DNA of 41,037 nt from Bacteroidales bacterium UBA2861 (lineage in GTDB: Bacteria > Bacteroidota > Bacteroidia > Bacteroidales > UBA932). Under the pieces are notes generated by a model. The model worked only from the letters and a program-made list of their open reading frames with translations, was not told the DNA's origin and did no database searches. The DNA lies in assembly GCA_002350615.1 (NCBI GenBank), contig DEFD01000013.1:45894-86930 (forward strand), written 5' to 3'. A program made the position numbers and the translations under genes. Below, one piece after another: positions 25,201-30,934 of the stretch. Positions within the stretch are counted from its first letter, which is position 1, and the number at the start of each line of letters is the position of its first letter.

Positions 25201-25597
25201 GATAGACGAACACTGGAAAGAGCATCTTCGCGAGATGGACGACCTCAAGCAGAGCGTTCAGAATGCTTCTTACGAGCAGAAGGACCCTGTGGTAGTTTAC
25301 AAGCTCGAAAGCTACAACCTCTTCGCTTCCATGCTGGAATCCCTCAATCAGGATGTGCTTTCCTTCCTCCTCCGGGCTTTCGTTCCGCTCCGCGACGCTT
25401 CCGAGCAGCCGCGCAGGGCCGTCCAGCCCCGTACCGACATGTCCCGCATGCAGGCCGGCCGTCAGGATCTCAGCACCAACGGAGAGCAGAAGGCGAATAC
25501 GCCGGTCAAGGCTGACAAGAGGATAGGACGCAACGATCCATGCCCTTGCGGAAGTGGCAAGAAATACAAGAACTGCCACGGAAAAGGACTCGTATAA
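22298..25597 (+). CDS. secA: Preprotein translocase ATPase SecA
   Basis: A 1,099-residue SecA motor that drives secretory preproteins through SecYEG. Motifs: Walker [29 protein letters not shown], the DEAD-type [21 protein letters not shown], the second NBD ([30 protein letters not shown], then [18 protein letters not shown]), the helical scaffold, and the C-terminal zinc/SecB-binding tail ([18 protein letters not shown]). It is longer than E. coli SecA (901), with insertions near 330-430 as is usual in Bacteroidota. It is followed 17 nt later by a bactofilin gene, probably co-transcribed. Confidence 0.98.
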   Translation: [1099 protein letters not shown]

Positions 25598-25614
25598 TCT
25601 TTAATTTTTAATAT

Positions 25615-26082
25615 ATGTTTGAAATGATGACAACTCCTAAAATCGCAGAACCTGTAGTGGATGTGAACGATGTAAGCCACATCTCTTCCGGGACAATCAT
25701 CAAGGGTGAGATTTCTTCCCTTACCGACATCCGCATCGACGGCCATGTCGAGGGTAAAGTTTATTCGAAGGGTAAAATAGTCGTGGGAGACCAGGCCGGA
25801 GTGAACGGTTCCCTGCTTTGCTCCAACCTTGATTTCTGGGGACAGATGGAAGGTGATATCTATGTGAAGGATACCCTTTCCCTCAATGGCTCCGCAACTA
25901 TCAACGGCAATATACATGTGCGCAAGTTCCAGGTTGAAATGGGTGCCCAGATCAACGGTTCCTGCAATATGATTTCCGAAGCCGATTACGAGAAGTTCGT
26001 TCAGGACGTGGTGACAACCAAGATCCCTGAATTCAACCGCTCGGACAAGAAACCGGCAAAACCGGCTCCCGCCGAAAACTAA
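25615..26082 (+). CDS. Bactofilin
   Basis: A 155-residue bactofilin (DUF583), a beta-helical cytoskeletal protein that polymerises without nucleotides. The core (about 22-130) shows the repetitive short-strand pattern (GTIIKGEISSLTDIRIDGHV, VEGKVYSKGKIVVGDQAGVN, then GQMEGDIYVKDTLSLNGSAT), flanked by an N-terminal tail and a Lys/Pro-rich C-terminus (RSDKKPAKPAPAEN). A possible role is cell-shape or envelope organisation. Its stop codon overlaps the stop of the converging 26079-26462 gene. Confidence 0.92.
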   Translation: MFEMMTTPKIAEPVVDVNDVSHISSGTIIKGEISSLTDIRIDGHVEGKVYSKGKIVVGDQAGVNGSLLCSNLDFWGQMEGDIYVKDTLSLNGSATINGNIHVRKFQVEMGAQINGSCNMISEADYEKFVQDVVTTKIPEFNRSDKKPAKPAPAEN

Positions 26083-26462
26083 AGGAATTCTTCCCTGCGG
26101 ATGTTGAACACCCTGTTCTCCGTCCTGCAGTATCTGATATCGAAACAGGAATATTCGTCGTACCTGCCACGGGTGCGGCGAAATCCTGTTATATACAGAG
26201 GCTTGAACCCTGAATCTTCGAGAGTGGAAATATCCACCGAGCGCGTTCCTGCGTCGAGCATGGATTCCAGCATCCGGTAGTTGACGTTCAGGGCGGTAAT
26301 GACGCGGTTGCGGATGCGTCTTGATTTTTCTACCTTATTATAATTGTATGCGTTTTTGCAGCTGAGACTGCAGAACTGCTTGTCCGTGCGGCCGTAAATC
26401 TCCGCGCCGCAGCGTATGCACCTTCCATGCATACCCGGAATTCCGCTTTCAATTTTCATCAT
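26079..26462 (-). CDS. Small zinc-ribbon protein of unknown function
   Basis: About 127 residues from ATG 26462 (a second ATG at 26459 is equally good). An N-terminal zinc-ribbon-like CxxC...CxxxC site (RCIRCGAEIYGRTDKQFCSL, then SCKNAYNY) is followed by a basic helix (EKSRRIRNRVITALNVNYRML) and a C-terminal region (YITGFRRTRGRYDEY). This layout recalls small Bacteroidota proteins with a CGxxLxGRxDKxFCSxxCR-type finger, of no known function; nucleic-acid binding is plausible but unproven. A 24-nt inverted repeat lies just upstream. Confidence 0.6.
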   Translation of the reverse strand: MMKIESGIPGMHGRCIRCGAEIYGRTDKQFCSLSCKNAYNYNKVEKSRRIRNRVITALNVNYRMLESMLDAGTRSVDISTLEDSGFKPLYITGFRRTRGRYDEYSCFDIRYCRTENRVFNIRREEFL

Positions 26463-26473
26463 GCCGGCAAAAA

Positions 26474-26497
26474 TGGAACAGCTTTCCGACTGTTCCA
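26474..26497. promoter_or_regulatory. Inverted repeat upstream of the zinc-ribbon gene
   Basis: TGGAACAG (26474-26481) and CTGTTCCA (26490-26497) form a perfect 8-bp inverted repeat with an 8-nt spacer, 11 nt before the ATG. It could be a protein-binding operator or a leader hairpin. Confidence 0.45.
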
Positions 26498-26638
26498 AGC
26501 AAACTAAAGTTTTTTGCCTAAATTTTTCTGTTTCTTATCTGTATAAAGATTTTTCTATACTTGATAAAAAACATAAAAAGTTTGCTCTGGAGGCTGTATA
26601 AGCCGATTTTTTACGTTTCATATGTTTTCCTTTGCTGC

Positions 26639-26668
26639 CGGGACGGGACCGCGCGGCCCGTATGCCCG
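26639..26668 (+). promoter_or_regulatory. GC-rich hairpin in the ssb leader
   Basis: CGGG (26639-26642) pairs with CCCG (26665-26668), ACGGG (26643-26647) with CCCGT (26657-26661), and CC with GG inside, closing a GCGC loop. It lies 22 nt before the ssb ATG and directly after a weak -7-like box TTCCTTTG (26627-26634). The surrounding 26499-26638 is AT-rich, and I see no gene in it. Confidence 0.45.
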
Positions 26669-26690
26669 CAAACTCTAAAAACGTTAAAAA

Positions 26691-27041
26691 ATGGAACAGT
26701 TGAACAGAATCGAGCTCAGGGGAACGGTCGGATCCATCAAGGTGCAGACTTACTCCGGCAAAAAGGTCGGAAGAATCAATCTTGCGACAAGCATGGCTTT
26801 CAAGGACAAATCTGGAACGCCTGTAATCGAAACCCAGTGGCATTCGGTCAATGCCTGGGAGGGAAAGACGATAGAAGATGTGGACAGCATCGGCAAAGGC
26901 GACAAACTCTATGTCGTCGGACGGGTTAAATACAGCAAGTTCACGGGAACCGACGGAGCGGACCATTACAATACCGAGATCCAGGCTCTGAAACTTGTGC
27001 GTATCGACGACGAAGACGAACTCCAGATTCCCTGCTCGTAA
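26691..27041 (+). CDS. ssb: Short single-stranded DNA-binding protein
   Basis: A 116-residue SSB of OB-fold type. The core is recognisable from MEQLNRIELRGTVGSIKV, then INLATSMAFKDKSGTPVIET and QWHSVNAWEGK, and from KGDKLYVVGRVKYSKFTG. It ends RIDDEDELQIPCS: the flexible linker and acidic DDDIPF-type tip used by canonical SSBs to recruit partners are absent. Short SSB paralogs of this size are common in Bacteroidales. What is unusual is the position: the stop codon is 1 nt from the start of a fimbrial operon. Confidence 0.9.
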   Translation: MEQLNRIELRGTVGSIKVQTYSGKKVGRINLATSMAFKDKSGTPVIETQWHSVNAWEGKTIEDVDSIGKGDKLYVVGRVKYSKFTGTDGADHYNTEIQALKLVRIDDEDELQIPCS

Positions 27042-27042
27042 T

Positions 27043-28863
27043 ATGAAAAGCCTCTTGCCTGTGAGCATCCTTGTCTGTCTGCTGCTGTCTTCGTGCGCCC
27101 TGCAGAGGAAAGCCGGCGCGGTCAGGAGGGGAGATTTGTCCGCGAGGATAGAAGCTTCCGACTATATCCGTCCGGAACAGATAAAACTTGATTCCCCAAG
27201 AAGGGATACGCTGTCTTTTATCGATGAGAGGGGCAAGGAAGTCTTCATAATGCGCGCCGTGCGCGACGAGAACGGTGAAATGGTGGCCAGGGATGAACTG
27301 GATGCATCCCTCGTGGTGGCATCTTTCAAAAACGTGGCGGAAAGGCTTGGAAAGGTGGATCTGCGATTCGAAATAATCGTGCCCGCCGCCATGACCGACA
27401 GCCGCTGGCAGGTCAGGATAGAACCGCAGCTCTACATTATGCGGGACAGCCTTGAACTGGAGACGGTAATGATCACCGGGGAGGCTTACAGGCAGGCACA
27501 AAACAGGGGTTATGCCCGCTACGGAAGGTATCTGGACGGCATCGACATGGATCCGCTGTCCTACCTGAACGCAAGGGATCTCGCCGTATTTACGCAGAGG
27601 AACGCCGGAAGCCGCGGCGGCGACAATATGGCTTCTGAAATGGGCGTTACGAGGACGGAAGCGGTGGAACATTATACGAGGATGTGGGGACTGAAGCGGG
27701 CAGAATACAAAGACTCCCGCAAAGACCTGATGTTCCGCCGCTGGGTGAAATCACCGTACATATACGAAGGGTTGAGGCTGGATACGGTTATTGTGGCCTC
27801 TTCCGGAGACATACGCTACAGCTATGTCCAGACAATACGGACGCGTCCGGGCCTGAAAAAGGCCGAGATAGGGCTGAAAGGCGGTATCTATGCCTTTGAC
27901 GGCCCTGTCTGCCTGCTTCCGGAAAGCGGCCGGCTCACCTACTACATCAGTTCCCTGAGTTCGCTGGCGGACGAAAGCCCCAAATACCTCAAGCGCATTA
28001 TAGAGCGGAGGGTGTCTGCAAATTCCGTCTGCTGGATCGAATTCGCATCGGGCAGCGCTGTCCTTGACACGGCCCTCGGGCACAATTCGTCGGAAATGAA
28101 GAGAATAGCGGAGAATCTGGAGTACCTCAGGGACAACAGCGAGTTCGAACTGGACTCGGTGGTGGTGAGGGCTTCATGTTCACCGGAAGGGGAGTTCGGA
28201 TATAACCGGAGACTCTCTTCCGCCCGCAGCAAGGCCGTTTGCGCCTGGTTCGGTGAAGGATTCCTGCCGAGAGAAGTGGCGGAGAACTGGAAAATGCTCG
28301 ACCTGTTGGTTCAGGGTGACACCACGCTTACAGATATGGACAAGAAGGATTATCATGGACTGAAAGCGACGGAAGACCTGGACCGCAGGGAGCGGGCGAT
28401 GTCGGCGAAACCATATTACCGCTATCTGAGGGAGCACCTGTATCCGCACCTGCGTATCGTAGAATTCAGATTCGACATGCATCGCAGGGGAATGGTAAAG
28501 GATACCGTTCACACTACCGAAGTGGACACCCTGTATATGCGTGGCGTGGCGCTGCTCAAGGACAGGGATTACAAAAGAGCGATAGAAATACTCAGGCCCT
28601 ATTCGGATATAAACACGGCCCTATGCTATTGTGCCCTGGAATATGATGCCTCGGCCCTCTCGGTGCTCGAACAGATGGATACCACTGCCAAGACGGAGTA
28701 CATGAAAGCCCTTATCTATTCAAGGAAAGGCGAAGACGCGCAGGCCGTCCGTCATTACATCAGTGCCTGCAAAATGGATCCGGCATTCATACACAGGGGA
28801 AATCTCGATCCGGAGATATCCGTGCTTGCCGGCAAATATGAATTAAACTTGGAATCACAATGA
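27043..28863 (+). CDS. OmpA-like lipoprotein of a fimbrial operon
   Basis: A 606-residue lipoprotein (MKSLLPVSILVCLLLSSC). The region around 330-410 resembles an OmpA/MotB-type peptidoglycan-binding domain (CWIEFASGSAVLD, then VVVRASCSPEGEFGYNRRLS and SARSKAVCAWF, the pattern of NxxLSxxRAxxV). The last ~120 residues are TPR/Sel1-like (ALLKDRDYKRAIEILRPYSD, then YMKALIYSRKGEDAQAVRHY). The N-terminal 330 residues are unassigned and may match the DUF3868-like proteins of Bacteroides fimbrial clusters. A plausible role is linking the fimbrial apparatus to the cell wall. Its stop overlaps the fimbrillin start by 4 nt (ATGA). Confidence 0.6.
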   Translation: MKSLLPVSILVCLLLSSCALQRKAGAVRRGDLSARIEASDYIRPEQIKLDSPRRDTLSFIDERGKEVFIMRAVRDENGEMVARDELDASLVVASFKNVAERLGKVDLRFEIIVPAAMTDSRWQVRIEPQLYIMRDSLELETVMITGEAYRQAQNRGYARYGRYLDGIDMDPLSYLNARDLAVFTQRNAGSRGGDNMASEMGVTRTEAVEHYTRMWGLKRAEYKDSRKDLMFRRWVKSPYIYEGLRLDTVIVASSGDIRYSYVQTIRTRPGLKKAEIGLKGGIYAFDGPVCLLPESGRLTYYISSLSSLADESPKYLKRIIERRVSANSVCWIEFASGSAVLDTALGHNSSEMKRIAENLEYLRDNSEFELDSVVVRASCSPEGEFGYNRRLSSARSKAVCAWFGEGFLPREVAENWKMLDLLVQGDTTLTDMDKKDYHGLKATEDLDRRERAMSAKPYYRYLREHLYPHLRIVEFRFDMHRRGMVKDTVHTTEVDTLYMRGVALLKDRDYKRAIEILRPYSDINTALCYCALEYDASALSVLEQMDTTAKTEYMKALIYSRKGEDAQAVRHYISACKMDPAFIHRGNLDPEISVLAGKYELNLESQ

Positions 28864-30140
28864 AAAAGAAAACAATGATAGCAGCGGCGATCGCCGCCAC
28901 GCTTGTGTGTGCATCCTGCACTAAAGAAAAGGAATATGTCAATGATATAAGCAGTCCCGAATCCGAAAGCGGAATCGCGAAAATCACGGCGCATGCCGAC
29001 TTCCTCCCTGCAAATGAAGGGAAGGCCGCACCATACACCGCCATGGAGGCGCGGGATCTCAAGATCGACAAGTATCACATCTCCTTCTGCAAAAACGGCA
29101 GGGTGGTTAAAGAAGTGAGCGTCAACAACGCTGGAATTACAGACGGAAGGATACCCTCCACGGAAGTCCGGCTGCCCGTGGGAGAGTATCAGGTGTATGT
29201 CGCGGCCAATGCATATACAGACTTGAGCGAGCCTTCCGTCCTCGATGAAAATGGCGGCGGCAATATGCCCGCTTATGATGAATTCAAGAGTCCGGAATCA
29301 TTTTTCTGGCCCATTGCAAACGATGCATATACTTCTGCCGGAACCCTTGTGCATACAGGTACGGGCTCTGTGACTGTGACTTCCGGCACCGAGGCGACAA
29401 GCGCATCGACAGGTACGATAGAACTGAAACGAAGGGTGGCCAGAATAAGGGTGAACAGCATCCGCAACAATCTGCCTTCTGGTATCGATGTGGAACTTGA
29501 GGCTGTCTATCTTGCCAATTTTACCAGCCGCGACCTTTTGTTCTCGGACTATGATTATGCTTCGGCCCAAAAGTGGCTTTATATCGGAAATCCCAACGGC
29601 CGCATATATAATGAGAATGGAGAAACAGGTATGATGGAAGAATGGGTGATCGGGCAGTGTGATTGGAACGAAGACGACTGCGATTTCAGGGTGGCATTCT
29701 CTGAAATTGCCACTCAGGTACTGCAGAGCCGGGTTGAAAAAGGAGCGGTATATTCCAGACCTTTCAATCTCTATTGTTACAGGAGCCTTGGCGGCGCAGC
29801 GACTATACAGAGCGGAGATTACATGCCGCAGCCATTTGAATATGACTGCTTATGGCAGAGCGCGTCATCCGCACTGCCCGGACCGCTGCTGGTGGTTGCC
29901 GTAGGAATAGGGACAGGGTTCGATTTTGCTGATGCAAGCAGGACAATGGTATATTATCCGGTGAAACTGTCAGAAGTTTTCCCTGCCGGCATCAAGGCTA
30001 ACCATTCTTATGTCCTGGACATCGAACTCAACGATATCGGCACGAGCGATCCTTCCCAGCCCCTTGTCCATAGCATGGCCGAAGTGTCAGCCCGAGTCTC
30101 TGACTGGAATGACGGTGGTGCAAGTACCGTAGAATTATAG
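28860..30140 (+). CDS. Fimbrillin family lipoprotein (Mfa1/FimA-like)
   Basis: A 426-residue probable structural subunit of a type V (Mfa/FimA-type) fimbria. The lipoprotein signal (MKKKTMIAAAIAATLVC, ASC) fits these subunits, which are exported as lipoproteins and matured by a gingipain-like protease. Typical features are the N-terminal beta domain (LKIDKYHISF, PVGEYQVYVAANAYTDL), the helix-loop region, IELKRRVARIRVNSI, and the C-terminal strand (VSDWNDGGASTVEL) expected to donate to the next subunit. Subunit rank (shaft or accessory) cannot be told. An 8-nt gap separates it from the anchor-like gene. Confidence 0.8.
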   Translation: MKKKTMIAAAIAATLVCASCTKEKEYVNDISSPESESGIAKITAHADFLPANEGKAAPYTAMEARDLKIDKYHISFCKNGRVVKEVSVNNAGITDGRIPSTEVRLPVGEYQVYVAANAYTDLSEPSVLDENGGGNMPAYDEFKSPESFFWPIANDAYTSAGTLVHTGTGSVTVTSGTEATSASTGTIELKRRVARIRVNSIRNNLPSGIDVELEAVYLANFTSRDLLFSDYDYASAQKWLYIGNPNGRIYNENGETGMMEEWVIGQCDWNEDDCDFRVAFSEIATQVLQSRVEKGAVYSRPFNLYCYRSLGGAATIQSGDYMPQPFEYDCLWQSASSALPGPLLVVAVGIGTGFDFADASRTMVYYPVKLSEVFPAGIKANHSYVLDIELNDIGTSDPSQPLVHSMAEVSARVSDWNDGGASTVEL

Positions 30141-30148
30141 GACAGGCT

Positions 30149-30934
30149 GTGAACGGGAAATTGTCGATACTGCTGGAACTGGCGGTGCCGCTTCTTGCGA
30201 CACTGCCGGTATCCTGCAGCATTAAGGAAGACCGGAGCGGCTGTCCCTCCGAGTACCGCCTGCAATTCTCCGGTCCGGACAAGACCATAGGCAGCGGGTA
30301 TTCGTTCGCTGCGGCGGGAACCGGCGTCAGGGACGGCTTCGTGTACAGGGGAGGCCGGCAGACGAGGGTATATGATATAAGGAGGGGACGCGTGGATCTT
30401 TTCGCCTGGTGCGGCTGGGACGGTAACCCAGAATACCGTATTGAGAAGGGGGATTGCTGCGACTCTATATACACTGCGAGAAAAACCGTAATGTGCAGCG
30501 GGGAGTCTCTGCGTGACAGCCTTGTCCTTCATAAGGATTTCGTCACCCTGTTCATAAGCCTTGAATGCAGCACGGACGGTGAATTCCTTTCTCTGACTGT
30601 CGAAGCGCCGTTCTGCGGCATCGATGCAGGCAGCGGTGAACTTCTGGAAGGCCCCTGCCGCTTCAATCCGGAAATAGAATGTACGCGGAACCTGCTGACC
30701 TCCAGCGCCAGGATTCCGCGGCAGAAGGAGGGTTTCAAAATCCTGTTCTGCGATGCCTTAGGGCTGGTTTGCGGGGAATATGAATTCGGGCCGGGAGAAG
30801 CTGCGGCAGCAGGCTTCTCCTGGGAGGAAGAGAATCTTGAAGATTTGAGTATCAGCGGGTTTTATTCTTCCGGCAAAATGACGTTCAATGTGGAAACCTG
30901 GGACGACGGAGGCGCTTCAGGGATAGAATTATGA
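30149..30934 (+). CDS. Mfa2/FimB-family fimbrial anchor-like lipoprotein
   Basis: A 261-residue protein beginning with GTG. A hydrophobic signal and lipobox (LLATLPVSC) lead to CSIKEDRSGCP, the signature of the FimB/Mfa2 anchor and assembly-limiting family. YDIRRGRVDLFAWCG and the C-terminal beta strands follow. Anchors terminate fimbrial growth at the cell surface. Its last 14 residues (VETWDDGGASGIEL) match the end of the preceding fimbrillin in spacing and composition, which is not expected of an anchor. The gene overlaps the next one by 4 nt. Confidence 0.75.
   Translation: MNGKLSILLELAVPLLATLPVSCSIKEDRSGCPSEYRLQFSGPDKTIGSGYSFAAAGTGVRDGFVYRGGRQTRVYDIRRGRVDLFAWCGWDGNPEYRIEKGDCCDSIYTARKTVMCSGESLRDSLVLHKDFVTLFISLECSTDGEFLSLTVEAPFCGIDAGSGELLEGPCRFNPEIECTRNLLTSSARIPRQKEGFKILFCDALGLVCGEYEFGPGEAAAAGFSWEEENLEDLSISGFYSSGKMTFNVETWDDGGASGIEL

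Noticed and set aside
26416..26601. A 61-codon plus-strand frame containing MEQLSDCSKQTK upstream of ssb
   Set aside because: Its similarity to the ssb start (MEQLN) covers only four residues. It has no promoter and is probably chance around the inverted repeat.
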